64,000 nt of DNA from Planctomycetota bacterium (GCA_022711755.1 JAKLEA010000013.1:62001-126000), one strand, 5' to 3'; positions 34,341 through 44,210 are shown, counted from the first letter of the stretch. The notes: generated from the letters alone by a model not told the origin. Made by a program: numbers and translations.

Positions 34341-37300
34341 GCGCCAACGATTACTTCTTGAATCCGGTTGTTACCGCTGCGGGTCTTGCCCTGTTTCATT
34401 CAATATGGCAGATTGCGGCGATCGCTGTTTTCGCGCGCCTGGCGCTGGCGATTCTGAGGAAGCATTCGCCGGGCGTCAGATACATTGCGGCTTGTATTTG
34501 TCTTCTGCTCATGGTCGCGGCATTGCCTGCGACGTTCTTAGCGGTTGGGTATTCAAGGGGCGGATTCGGGAAATCCGGAGCCTGGGCGCGAGAAGCGACA
34601 ATAGTTCCGGACTCAGAGAGCGATTCCGCCTCGCCCTTGGACCCGGCGATACCGGCAACTTCGACATATGTGGAAGATTCCGGCGATGCCATTCCCGTTG
34701 TCGAGCAAGAGGAATTATCGCATGACAGTATCGGCATCCGGGCCGATGCGGCGTCGGCGCCAGCCCCGTCCGTTGCCGGCGTGGAGTTGTCATTGCTGGA
34801 ACGCGTCGGAGGAATTGCGGGGCGCGTGGATATCCTGGCCCGTCGAGCCGCGCCGTGGGCGACATGCCTGTGGCTTGTCGGAGTATGCTGTCTTTCGCTG
34901 CGTCTCATCGCCGGACTTCACGCAACACGGTCACTCGTAGGGAACGACACGTCCCCGGCTTCCGAACGGCTGATCGGGTTGGCGGCCGAACTTGGCGAAA
35001 AGCTTGCCGTCGCGCGTCCGGTCAGTCTCCTGCAATCAATTCGCGCGGACGCGCCCATGGTCGTCGGCTGGCTGAAGCCCGTCATCCTGTTTCCCGTCAC
35101 GGCGTTGGCCGGCATGAGCGAGGATCAGATAGCTGCTCTTCTGGCTCACGAGCTGGCTCACGTGCGGCGGGGCGATTACCTGGTCAACCTGCTGCAGAGC
35201 GTGGCAGAGACTTTGTTGTTCTATCATCCGGCTGCATGGCGGCTCTCCGCGCGAATTCGAGCGGAGCGGGAGCGCTGCTGCGACGATATGGCTGTCGCCG
35301 TCTGCGGGGATGTGACGTGTTACGTCCGCGCCCTGGCTGAACTCGCGGAGCGCTCCGCGGCGGGCATTGCGGGCGCGGCGGCTGTTCCAGCGTCCATCGC
35401 GGCCAACTCCGGCAACCTTGTCGGACGCCTGCGCCGCCTCCTCGGCAAACCTGAGCCGGAAGGCGGCAAGGCGCTTGAAAGCGCGGCCGGAGCGCTGAGC
35501 CTTGCCTGCGTGGTTCTCCTGGGGCTGGGCATTCATGCGTGCGCCTCTGCGCCGACGCCAGCGCCGGCTCCTGCTCCGATGCCGACGGCTGAATTGAAGA
35601 GCCGGGACTGGCAGACGCGCAAACAGGCGATTGCCGCAGTCTCCGAGCGGGAAGATGCCGAATCGCTGATTGCCCTTATGGCCGCTCTGGAGGACGAGCG
35701 GGAGGAGGTTAGACGAGAGGCGATGGACGGACTGAAGAAGATGACTTCGCGGCAGGCCGCGCCCGGCGTCAAATCGCCCATGGAAACGGTGGCTGAAGAC
35801 AATCCGGAAGCGACCAGACCCTTGATCAGGGGGATTGCCGATGAGGATGAGGCTTGGAGGAAAGACTGCGCGGCGCTCATGAAGCAGGCCCGAAGCGACG
35901 CGACGGCGCAGATGCTTGCGGAGGAACTGGGTCGTGAACCGACTGGCTCGATGAGGCGTTATCCGATAAACGCCGTATATTCCTCGATTTTGCTCTCATG
36001 GAATTGGGTTCCGGAATCTCCCCGCCTTCTCGCGCTGCACATTAGAAATATAAACGATAAAGATGCGCTGGGAAGAATCGCCGAAACAGCGGTTCCCAAG
36101 TTCGCCGGGCTGTTGATCTCCCGGAACGCGGAAGACGTGGTTTTGGGAAGCAACGCCCTGGGTTCTCTGAGCTACCGGCAGCAGAGGGTCAACGTAGCCG
36201 AGCGGATAAGCGCCGCCGATTCAGGAATCAAGTCGGATGAGGCTGTCTCCAGACTTCTTGATCTGATGGAGTCCGGCAAGGAGCAGGAAAGGCGGGCGGC
36301 TATTGAAGGTTTGAGGTGGTTCAAAATCCCGGAGAGCGAATCCGCGCTGAAGGAATTGCTGAAAAGCTCTAACCCGTCTGATCGAATTTCGGCGGCGCGC
36401 TCGCTGGGCAGCATGAAATGTTCGGAAGCGATTCCGGACATCATCGCGCTGCTGAAAGACCCGGACGCGAATGTCAGACTCAATGTTCCAGGGGCCTTGG
36501 CGATATCCGGTGACGAACGAGCGGCGGAACCGCTGGTGGCATTGCTTGACGGCGAATTTGGCGGACATCCCTATCACGACGCCATAGTCAGGCTTGGCGC
36601 GCCGGCCGTGAAGCCACTCATGGCAAGGATCGAACCTGATAATACGGGCAGGACCAGGACGGCGCTTGATATTCTCGCAAGGATCGGGGAGCCGGCGGTA
36701 GGCCCGTTGCTTGACCTGATGCGCAATACGGAAAGCGAAAGCCTGAAGTTAAACATCATTAACTCGCTTTCAAGCAACAAGGGACCGGCAGCGACCGCCT
36801 TTTTCATTGGACTTGCCCGCAGCGATAAGGCAGGAGACAGGCGGATTGCGGTTTCGGCGATCGGGACCCAGAAGGCCGAATCGGGAGTCCCGGCGTTGCT
36901 TGAAGTCCTGGCCGGCGAGAAGGAGCAGGTTGTTCGAACTGCTTGCGTTACCGCCTTGGGACAGATTGCCGCGAAGGATGCCGTCGGACCGCTTCTCCAG
37001 GTTCTGGAACGCGATGAGTTTTACGAGACCCGGGGCGCGGCGGCCGTTGCGCTTGGGCAAATCGGCGACGCGTCAGCCGTGGAGCCTCTGATCGCGCGAT
37101 TGCGCGAGGAGACTAATGAAACCGCCCGGGCGCAGGCGGCCGCGGCCCTCGGGCGTCTTCAGGACAGGCGGGCGGTTGCCCCGTTGGTTGAGGCCTTGAA
37201 GGATGATCCCTCTCCGTCGGTCAGGGGCAGTGCAGCCATTGCGCTTGGGAAGATCGGTGATTTCGGTCCGCTCGATCTGATGATCGAAGCATCGCGGTCA

Positions 37301-39745
37301 GGCCACAGCGAAGTCAGGACCGGAGCGATGATCGCCCTTGCCGAGTCGAAAACGCCCCGGGCCGCTGAAGTTCTTGTCGAGGCGCTTGCCGATGACCGCC
37401 CCTGCCGCCTTCCCATCAGTTCGGGATTTCCGAAAAATGTGGATTTCGTCTACAAGAGCGGTGATTCCACATCCTCGACCGGAACCACTATCGGAAATCG
37501 TACTCATACGACATGGGCGCTCGCAACCGATCTGCTCATTTATATGAAGTCCGCTGCGCTCGCTCCCTCGCGGGCCGCGTTGGGCCATAGCAATCCGGTC
37601 GTTCGGAAGCGAATTCTCGGTGTTCTCGTATACGCTGAGGGGCCATACCGGTATCCGGAGACGGCGATGGAGGCGTTGAAGGATCCCGACTCGTCCGTCA
37701 GGGCCAATGCCGTCATGGTAATGAAACACGGGGTTTCCAGCGAGGCAATACCGCCGATTCTTGCGGCCTTGAAGGATAAGTCGCCTGAGGTTCGCATAGC
37801 CGGTCTGAGCGCCATGGAATGGCGGGGCAGTCGGGAAAATCTGAAAATCATCCTGGCCATGCTTGAGGATGAATCTCAGGAAGCAAGACGCAAGGCTGCC
37901 GATAGCTTCGGATTCATGTGTCGCAGTCTTACGTATAAACAACCCAACCGCCCGGCTCCGCCTCTGATAGTTCTGGAAAAGCCTGACCTTGATCTGTTCC
38001 TGAAACGACTTTCCGATCCGGACACAGAGGTTCGACGGAGGTTGGTCGGCGCGATTCCGTATCTTGAAATCCCTGATCGCGGGGCTCTGCTCGAGAATGC
38101 GATGAAGGATCCCGACTCGAAGGTGAAAACTGCGGCTTCGAGTGGTCTTCAGAAGATCGGCATGGGCAAAGGCGCGAAAGAGCTTGTGGAGATAGCCGGT
38201 AGCGGCGGGGATGACGCCCGCAGCGCCGTCAAGTCTCTTGAGGGAAATCCCGAAGCCTATCGGGAGGCGCTGCTGGGGATGCTCCGCAAGGGGAAACGCG
38301 CCGACAGGGAATACGCAACAAATATGTTAAATAATACCGGCTACAAGCCGGAGACGATATCCGACAAGGTGCAGTTCTGCGTAGTATTGAACAAGTGGAA
38401 CACTCTTTCGGAAATGGGCGCCGAGGCGATTCCAGTGATTATGGAGCGCCTGAAGGACCGGGATGAAAACAAGAAACAGTATTTGGTTGCGGCGCTGGCG
38501 AAGATTAAGGACCCGCAGGCGGTCAGGGAGCTGATCGGCCTGCTCGGAAAGTATTCCGATCCGATAATTTACGCACCGCGGGGTGTAACGGATATCAAGG
38601 GCGTGCTGGACTATGCCGCCAGACCGTATTTGGACTTGTGGGTCTGGCATGAAGTGGAGAATGGGCTTGCCGCTCGCGCAGCCGAGGCCGCGCCGCTCCT
38701 GGCTGAAGCCATCAGGAAAAAAAAGTCCGCGTCAGCAAGGGAGAAAATGTTTCGCGCATTGGGGCAGATGGGCGACCCGGGCGCTGCCGCGATTGCCGGA
38801 TTCGTCAATTCCAGGAATCCTGAAACTCGGGCCTCTTGCGTCTCGGCCTTGAGAAACAATCGTTCACCGACCGCCGCGGGTTTGTTGATGGAGGCGGTCA
38901 GGAGGCAGGATGATCCGCAGCGCGTGAAGATTGTCTATGCCCTTGGGGAGAACAAGGATGGAAGGATTGCGCCCGTCCTATTGGAGCTTCTCGGCGACGC
39001 CAATCCGGATGTCAGGGCCGCCGCTGCCTTTGCCCTCAGGCCCGCTCGAAATCCGGCCGCGATAGAGCCTCTCATTGAGAGATTGCGGAAGGATGAATCC
39101 GAGAAAGTCAGGACGTCAATATGTTATGCCCTGGGCGATGTAAAGGATCCTCGCGCGGTCGAATCCGTTCTGTCGGCAATGAAGAACGATCCTTCTGAGA
39201 AGGTTCGCGCTGCGGCGTCTTCCGTTGCGGGCAGTGCCGGCGCCCCGCAGGCCTTTGACGTTCTCATCCGAAGGCTCGGTGATCCTGATCACCGGCAGCG
39301 GAATTCCGCGGCTCTTGCCCTGTCGAAGATGGGCGACAAGCGGGCCATCGAGCCGGTCATTTCAGCCGCGATAGCCGACGATGAGTGGTGGGTTCACAGC
39401 CCCGACGCATTCGAACGGATAAAGAAGATGGACTTGAGATGGTCGAGCGGAGAGCTGTCGTCCGGGGGTTACAGTTACGATTACGCTCACGCGCTGATCG
39501 AGTTTGGCCAGCCGGCAGTTGACGCGCTGCTTAAACGGTTGTCAACCGCTGATCCTGAGGTCAGGGAGAGGGTGATTAACATACTCGGCATAATGCATTT
39601 GCGATCGAAGAGCTTTTACGAGCCGGAAGACAAAATAGAGCAAAGGGTGAGAAACGCCGCCAGATCCGGGGATGAGCAGGTCCGCGCCGGGGCGATTGAA
39701 GCCATCCGACTCTTTGGCATCTGGGACGATGAGCGCCCAAAGTAA
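34337..39745 (+). CDS. M56 (BlaR1-type) membrane metallopeptidase fused to a giant HEAT-repeat domain
   Basis: An 1802-residue protein. Residues ~1-400 form the BlaR1/MecR1 peptidase module: several hydrophobic helices (e.g. LFHSIWQIAAIAVFARLALA), the zinc motif H-E-L-A-H near residue 271, and a following E-R-x-C-C-D. A last hydrophobic helix near residue 385-400 ends in GIHACASAP and a Pro/Ala linker. In place of a penicillin-binding sensor, some 1370 residues of HEAT-type repeats follow, rich in AVEPLI, VRxxAAxALG and DPxxxVR. The HEAT solenoid presumably lies outside the cytoplasmic membrane and acts as the sensor or partner-binding part. It is encoded with the BlaI repressor that it probably inactivates. 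No beta-lactamase gene follows. Confidence 0.92.
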   Translation: MSANDYFLNPVVTAAGLALFHSIWQIAAIAVFARLALAILRKHSPGVRYIAACICLLLMVAALPATFLAVGYSRGGFGKSGAWAREATIVPDSESDSASPLDPAIPATSTYVEDSGDAIPVVEQEELSHDSIGIRADAASAPAPSVAGVELSLLERVGGIAGRVDILARRAAPWATCLWLVGVCCLSLRLIAGLHATRSLVGNDTSPASERLIGLAAELGEKLAVARPVSLLQSIRADAPMVVGWLKPVILFPVTALAGMSEDQIAALLAHELAHVRRGDYLVNLLQSVAETLLFYHPAAWRLSARIRAERERCCDDMAVAVCGDVTCYVRALAELAERSAAGIAGAAAVPASIAANSGNLVGRLRRLLGKPEPEGGKALESAAGALSLACVVLLGLGIHACASAPTPAPAPAPMPTAELKSRDWQTRKQAIAAVSEREDAESLIALMAALEDEREEVRREAMDGLKKMTSRQAAPGVKSPMETVAEDNPEATRPLIRGIADEDEAWRKDCAALMKQARSDATAQMLAEELGREPTGSMRRYPINAVYSSILLSWNWVPESPRLLALHIRNINDKDALGRIAETAVPKFAGLLISRNAEDVVLGSNALGSLSYRQQRVNVAERISAADSGIKSDEAVSRLLDLMESGKEQERRAAIEGLRWFKIPESESALKELLKSSNPSDRISAARSLGSMKCSEAIPDIIALLKDPDANVRLNVPGALAISGDERAAEPLVALLDGEFGGHPYHDAIVRLGAPAVKPLMARIEPDNTGRTRTALDILARIGEPAVGPLLDLMRNTESESLKLNIINSLSSNKGPAATAFFIGLARSDKAGDRRIAVSAIGTQKAESGVPALLEVLAGEKEQVVRTACVTALGQIAAKDAVGPLLQVLERDEFYETRGAAAVALGQIGDASAVEPLIARLREETNETARAQAAAALGRLQDRRAVAPLVEALKDDPSPSVRGSAAIALGKIGDFGPLDLMIEASRSGHSEVRTGAMIALAESKTPRAAEVLVEALADDRPCRLPISSGFPKNVDFVYKSGDSTSSTGTTIGNRTHTTWALATDLLIYMKSAALAPSRAALGHSNPVVRKRILGVLVYAEGPYRYPETAMEALKDPDSSVRANAVMVMKHGVSSEAIPPILAALKDKSPEVRIAGLSAMEWRGSRENLKIILAMLEDESQEARRKAADSFGFMCRSLTYKQPNRPAPPLIVLEKPDLDLFLKRLSDPDTEVRRRLVGAIPYLEIPDRGALLENAMKDPDSKVKTAASSGLQKIGMGKGAKELVEIAGSGGDDARSAVKSLEGNPEAYREALLGMLRKGKRADREYATNMLNNTGYKPETISDKVQFCVVLNKWNTLSEMGAEAIPVIMERLKDRDENKKQYLVAALAKIKDPQAVRELIGLLGKYSDPIIYAPRGVTDIKGVLDYAARPYLDLWVWHEVENGLAARAAEAAPLLAEAIRKKKSASAREKMFRALGQMGDPGAAAIAGFVNSRNPETRASCVSALRNNRSPTAAGLLMEAVRRQDDPQRVKIVYALGENKDGRIAPVLLELLGDANPDVRAAAAFALRPARNPAAIEPLIERLRKDESEKVRTSICYALGDVKDPRAVESVLSAMKNDPSEKVRAAASSVAGSAGAPQAFDVLIRRLGDPDHRQRNSAALALSKMGDKRAIEPVISAAIADDEWWVHSPDAFERIKKMDLRWSSGELSSGGYSYDYAHALIEFGQPAVDALLKRLSTADPEVRERVINILGIMHLRSKSFYEPEDKIEQRVRNAARSGDEQVRAGAIEAIRLFGIWDDERPK

Positions 39746-39864
39746 GGGATCGGTGCGCTATAGTGTCAAGGCTGGATTCTCCCGCGACGCTATAATATGA
39801 TTCCAGAATTGCATAGAATCACAGCGCGGGTTCTGAATCCTGTCTGCATGAGCGGAAAGACTGC

Positions 39865-40548
39865 ATGGAAATCATGAAGAACATCGCGGTGGAGCTTGCC
39901 CCGGCGGATATCACCGCGAAACTTCACGTTGATGCCGGAACGTCTGATGCGACGGCGGTTGAGAGGATGGTTGCGCGCGTGCGCGAGAGGATGAACCCGA
40001 AGGCGGTTTATGATGTGTGTTACATCAGCGCGCGGGGGGAGGACACGGTGGAGATCGGCCCCGCGACATTCAAAAGCCGAGTGTTGCGCGTGAACCTGGG
40101 GGAGGCGCACCGGGCGTTCCCGTATATTGTCACATGCGGAGCTGAGATTGACGACGCGCCGGCCATAACCGAAGATCCGTTTGAGCGATATTGGCTGGAG
40201 GAGATCAAAAAACACGTTCTGGGCGGGGCCATGGCTGCGCTGCGGGAGCACATCAAGGAGCATTACAGGCCTGGCAAGTTGTCCTCAATGCAGCCCGGAT
40301 CGCTGGAGGACTGGCCGATAACGGAGCAGACGACGCTCTTCGGGCTTCTCGGAGGGCAGGACAATCCGGCGGGGGTAAGGCTGACCGACAGTTTTCTCAT
40401 GGTTCCGATCAAGTCGGTTTCGGGGATTTTCTTCCCGACGGAAGTGGATTTCGCCAGTTGCCAGTTATGTCCGCGGGAGAAATGTCCCGGCAGGCGCGCG
40501 CCGTATGAGCCGCATCTTTGGGAGAAATATGATAAGCTGGGCGTGTAG
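39865..40548 (+). CDS. MetH-reactivation-domain-like protein (stand-alone)
   Basis: A 227-residue protein resembling the AdoMet-binding activation domain of B12-dependent methionine synthase (PF02965) but without the methyltransferase and cobalamin domains. A SKSxSGI/FFP-like segment (here IKSVSGIFFPTEVDF) is present. The tail contains C-x2-C-x4-C (CQLCPREKC), which could hold an iron-sulfur cluster. Stand-alone relatives in anaerobes accompany split methionine synthases or corrinoid methyltransferases and are thought to reduce cob(II)alamin. No corrinoid gene is in this window. A TATAAT box is at 39791-39796, without a clear -35. Confidence 0.75.
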   Translation: MEIMKNIAVELAPADITAKLHVDAGTSDATAVERMVARVRERMNPKAVYDVCYISARGEDTVEIGPATFKSRVLRVNLGEAHRAFPYIVTCGAEIDDAPAITEDPFERYWLEEIKKHVLGGAMAALREHIKEHYRPGKLSSMQPGSLEDWPITEQTTLFGLLGGQDNPAGVRLTDSFLMVPIKSVSGIFFPTEVDFASCQLCPREKCPGRRAPYEPHLWEKYDKLGV

Positions 40549-40949
40549 GGAGGAGCAGTGGGACGGAAATGCCTGACTCCGGTATTGGGGTGCGCCAATT
40601 TATCCGGGTAACTGAATCACGCACCTACGACGGCGGCGCTTCCCGATGCCCCCCCTTCAGCCTCTAGCGAGGCGACCTCCCCCCGCCGCGCAGAGAAACC
40701 CATCGGGATTCTGAGACGTTGCAGCGGGGCGGGGTAGGATGTCACGCAAGTGACATGAAGGGGGCTTTCCCTGAGTGTGACGGTTGGAAGGCTTGTCTGT
40801 TGCGGGATTTCTGAAATGAACATACCCGTCTGCGCTGGCGCACTCCGGTATTTCCGGCGCGGGAGTTGTTCTTGCCGCGCGGCATGGGCCGCGATAGTAT
40901 TAACAAGAGGAAGTGCCGCGCTCAGGAGAACTTTTCCGGGGAAGAGACA
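40549..40949. other. Intergenic region holding a palindromic element
   Basis: About 400 bp, of which 118 bp are the MITE-like element listed separately. The rest shows no gene. A GGGGAAGAGACA leader precedes the ATG at 40950. Confidence 0.4.
40648..40765. repeat. MITE-like palindromic element, 118 bp
   Basis: Terminal inverted repeats GCCCCCCCTTCA (40648-40659) and TGAAGGGGGC (40756-40765) bound the element. Inside are GCCTC-TAGC-GAGGC (40660-40673) and a perfect TGTCAC-GCAA-GTGACA (40740-40755). The intervening C-rich and G-rich arms are also partly complementary, so the whole unit can fold back. There is no coding capacity. Confidence 0.65.
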
Positions 40950-42143
40950 ATGCCTCTCAGAGACGCCATCAGCGAAGGTTCGGGGGAGTGGACAACCGCG
41001 AGAAAGGTCTACGTCGGTTGCGGTTGCGGCTGTCTTGTTCTTATAGCCGTCATGCTCATCGCGGTGGCCGTAATCGCCTCGGTGGTTCTCGACAAGCGTC
41101 CTGTGACCGATGCGGCCAACATGCTTCCAGCCCCGGCGATGGGGATGTTTAGCGCTCGAATTGATGGCAATGATCCGGCGACGAAGGACCTTGTTGAGCA
41201 TGCGGTCGCCAGGATGCGGAACGCAAGGATGGAGGGGTTGCCGCCGGATACTCAACAGGCTTTAAGGAACTTGCGCGGTGACCAGTTGCAGCAGGTCATC
41301 AGTATGGCGTCGCCCTTGCAGGTCGCGTTGTTCATGGCAAGGCCGGGAGAGGGCGATGCGGCGGAAGGGGAGGGTGTGGCTCATGATGTAACGTCAGCGG
41401 TTATCAGCCTGGGGCGAGGGGGATTCCTGATCAAATGGCTGGTTGCCAACCAGATGGAAACGCTAATCGTGTCCAAGCAGGCGATATCGAAGAATTTCAA
41501 GGGGATTCCATACTGTATGATCGGGGGTGCCAATGGGGAGAGCGATGGGAGGACGATTGGGTCTCTGGATAACAATCTGGTGGCAGGTTCGGGAACGGAG
41601 ATGACAGAGGCGCTTTTCGCCAAACTTCAAGAGAAAGAGCCTGCGCCGACGGGGCGTCTAGAACTGATGTCTGCCCTCAACAACCTTGATCAAGGGGCCG
41701 AAGTAATCTTTCTGATGAGCAACAACGGGAACATGCTAAAGGGATATCTGGAGGAGTTGTCCGAAAAAAGCCCTGAGGTTTCACTTTTCATGAAGCCTCA
41801 GGAAGGGCAGGCGCGGTCGGCGTTTGATCAGGCGGCATTAAAAGCGGTTGGATTCAGCATTGACATACAAGCCGGAAACACTGCCAAGATGAAGATCGCG
41901 GCTCCCAGCCATGAACCCAAACGGGCGGCGGCGATGATCACAAAGGCAGTTGAGAAACTGACCAAGAAGCACCCGGTGAAGTTGACGGTTGAGCCGACAA
42001 TTTCCGGAGATACTGCTGTCGCAGAGCTTGAAATCGGGAATTTCGTGCTGGTTGCCGAGTCCGTCTGGCAAGCCGTCCAGCCTGAGACTCAGACTCAGTC
42101 GGCCGAAGCGCCGGCTGACACCGAATCGCCGAAGAATAAGTGA
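40950..42143 (+). CDS. Single-pass membrane protein with GCGCGC motif, paralogue 1
   Basis: A 397-residue protein. It starts MPLRDA; a Cys-rich motif GCGCGCL lies at residues ~25-31, directly before one hydrophobic helix (VLIAVMLIAVAVIASVV). The remainder is a soluble domain of about 340 residues with no recognisable family. The adjacent gene (42223) encodes a paralogue with the same start, the same Cys motif and the shared EGLPP-(D/E)-TQ segment. The Cys run could be a lipid-attachment or metal/redox site. Its ATG follows GGGGAAGAGACA. Orientation and function are unknown; it heads a run that continues to thiE. Confidence 0.8.
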   Translation: MPLRDAISEGSGEWTTARKVYVGCGCGCLVLIAVMLIAVAVIASVVLDKRPVTDAANMLPAPAMGMFSARIDGNDPATKDLVEHAVARMRNARMEGLPPDTQQALRNLRGDQLQQVISMASPLQVALFMARPGEGDAAEGEGVAHDVTSAVISLGRGGFLIKWLVANQMETLIVSKQAISKNFKGIPYCMIGGANGESDGRTIGSLDNNLVAGSGTEMTEALFAKLQEKEPAPTGRLELMSALNNLDQGAEVIFLMSNNGNMLKGYLEELSEKSPEVSLFMKPQEGQARSAFDQAALKAVGFSIDIQAGNTAKMKIAAPSHEPKRAAAMITKAVEKLTKKHPVKLTVEPTISGDTAVAELEIGNFVLVAESVWQAVQPETQTQSAEAPADTESPKNK

Positions 42144-42222
42144 GCGGAATTATTCATGACAAGTGGTGCCTTGTCATGGTTAATCAAATGTCCTGGAACA
42201 ATGAAGATGGAGAAGATAAGCG

Positions 42223-43560
42223 ATGCCGTTAAGAGATGCCGTATCGGAAAGCGTTTCCGCGCAGTGGACGACTAAGAGGAAGGCGCTTATTGGCTGTGGA
42301 TGCGGTTGCCTTATGGTCCTGGCCTTTGTGGTTATTGCGCTGACGCTTATCGCCGTGATGATTCTGGATAAGAATCCGGTCAAACCTGCAGGCAGGATGT
42401 TGACCAAGGGCGCCACCGGGTTTATCTGCATCCGGTTGGATATGTCGAAAGAAGGATTGGCGCAGTTAATACCAACCTATGTTGCCGAGATGAGACGCGC
42501 AAATGCGGAAGGATTGCCGCCCGAAACACAGCGATTTCTAAACGAAATCAAAGGCGATAACTTTGTTTCAGTTGCTAACGTCTTGTCTCCCCTGCAACTT
42601 GTGATTATTTGCTCGCGTCCTGTTGGAGCAGAGAGCGCCACAGGCAAAAAGAAGACAGAGAAAGCGGCTCCGGAGCCGGTTAACCAGTCATCCGGCGGCA
42701 CCTACATCGCCAGCATCGGACGAGGATCCATAATTGCGCAATGGATTTTCAGGAACCAATTGGAGTCAATGGTTGTAACGAAGACCGGCGTTGTCGAGCA
42801 GATCGGCGGAATTCCTGTCTGCGTAATGGAGAATCAAGGCGGAAGGACCATTGCTCGAACCGGCAATAATTATATTTATGGACAGGACATGGCAATTACC
42901 CGGGAGCTTATTGATCAGTTCAAGAAAAAGGAAAGCGAGGATGGCGGTCCGCTGTTGAGGGAATTAAGCGCTGGGATTGGCAGGATTGACATGGAAGCCG
43001 AAATTTATGGGGTTTTCACCAACAAAGGTAGTCTGATCACTGATTCAGTCGGTTCTTTTATAGAAGAAAAAAAGGCAAAGCGGGAATCAGCCAGTCAATC
43101 GGAAGCTGCGCAAGAGCAGGATGGCAATTCAAGCGCGGCGGATGCCATGCGCGAACAGGAAAGACTGGAGAATAATGTCAAGAACATGGTTCGTACCCTA
43201 CAGTCGGTTGCATTTCATGTCCACATCCTGCCCGGAAACAAGGCCGACATCAGAATAGCGCTGGATACGACTCGGCCATCAGATGCAGAATCAGCGGGCG
43301 CGGTCCTTAAAGAATTGCTGGCCGTTCTCTGCACACGCTATGCTGTTACCGTAACCTCCACCGATATCAGCGAAGGCAAGGTGACGGCTGAAGTTAACGC
43401 ATCCGATTTCTTGGACTTTATGAGCTTGCTGATGAAGGACATTTTCCCGTCAACAGAGAATGATAAAAAGGCGAATACAGCAGCTAAATCATCGCTGGAA
43501 AAGGTTGATGTCGGAAATACGAAGGCTGATGAAGGCGGGAATGACAGGAAAAGTCAATAA
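42223..43560 (+). CDS. Single-pass membrane protein with GCGCGC motif, paralogue 2
   Basis: A 445-residue paralogue of the preceding gene: start MPLRDAVSESVSAQWTTKRK, GCGCGCL, a hydrophobic helix, then a long soluble part. Compared with paralogue 1 it carries extra charged, Glu/Lys/Ser-rich segments near residues 145-155 and 285-320 and a Lys/Glu-rich tail. GGAGAAG precedes its ATG. The 79-bp gap from paralogue 1 and the 14-bp gap to thiE suggest one transcript. The family is not recognised. Whether the two subunits form a heteromer is open. Confidence 0.8.
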   Translation: MPLRDAVSESVSAQWTTKRKALIGCGCGCLMVLAFVVIALTLIAVMILDKNPVKPAGRMLTKGATGFICIRLDMSKEGLAQLIPTYVAEMRRANAEGLPPETQRFLNEIKGDNFVSVANVLSPLQLVIICSRPVGAESATGKKKTEKAAPEPVNQSSGGTYIASIGRGSIIAQWIFRNQLESMVVTKTGVVEQIGGIPVCVMENQGGRTIARTGNNYIYGQDMAITRELIDQFKKKESEDGGPLLRELSAGIGRIDMEAEIYGVFTNKGSLITDSVGSFIEEKKAKRESASQSEAAQEQDGNSSAADAMREQERLENNVKNMVRTLQSVAFHVHILPGNKADIRIALDTTRPSDAESAGAVLKELLAVLCTRYAVTVTSTDISEGKVTAEVNASDFLDFMSLLMKDIFPSTENDKKANTAAKSSLEKVDVGNTKADEGGNDRKSQ

Positions 43561-43574
43561 GGCAGGAGGCGCAG

Positions 43575-44210
43575 ATGTGGCCGGCGCATCGGGACGTTAT
43601 ACTGATTACCGATTCCGCGGCGTCCGCATTGCCCATTGAAGACGCCATTGATGCTTCGCTGCGGGGGGGGATTCGCGCGGTTCAGTTGCGGGAGAAAAAC
43701 CTCGACGGCAAGTCTCTGCTGGAGCTGGCACATCGCGCAAGGGGGATGACGAAAGAGCGAGGCGCGTCGCTGATTATCAATTCAAGGATTGACGTAGCAA
43801 TGGCCGTCGGAGCGGACGGGGTTCACCTCGGCGCGCGGTCCATAAGCATCGTGGACGCGCGAAGAATCGTGGGGTCTGAAATATTGATAGGCTATTCGGC
43901 GCATTCGCCGCAGGAGGCGAGGGATGCCGCCGAAGCCGGCGCGGATTACGTTTTCATCAGCCCGATCTATCCGACGCGGAAACCTTATGACGTCAAACCG
44001 CTGGGCGCAGCGGCGGTGAAGGAGACGGCGCGGCTTGCGAGGATACCCGTTTATGCGCTCGGTGGGGTGAACGAGAGCAACGCCGCAGAGGTCATGGCCG
44101 CCGGGGCGACGGGCGTCGCCGTGATTTCGGCTATCCTGTCGTCCGATGATCCTGAAAGCGCGTCGAGAGAACTTCTCCGCGCAATTCGCGCCGCGCATCG
44201 CCGATCCTGA
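43575..44210 (+). CDS. thiE: Thiamine-phosphate synthase ThiE
   Basis: A 211-residue TIM-barrel enzyme that joins HMP-pyrophosphate and thiazole phosphate to make thiamine phosphate. Conserved elements seen are VQLREKN, LIINSRIDVAMAVGADGVHLG, YVFISPIYPT and the phosphate-binding VYALGGVN plus ATGVAVISAI. The start has a perfect AGGAGG site at 43564-43569. It lies 14 bp behind the GCGCGC paralogue 2. thiS and thiG are about 9 kb away in the same window. No TPP riboswitch was seen in front of either group. Confidence 0.93.
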   Translation: MWPAHRDVILITDSAASALPIEDAIDASLRGGIRAVQLREKNLDGKSLLELAHRARGMTKERGASLIINSRIDVAMAVGADGVHLGARSISIVDARRIVGSEILIGYSAHSPQEARDAAEAGADYVFISPIYPTRKPYDVKPLGAAAVKETARLARIPVYALGGVNESNAAEVMAAGATGVAVISAILSSDDPESASRELLRAIRAAHRRS

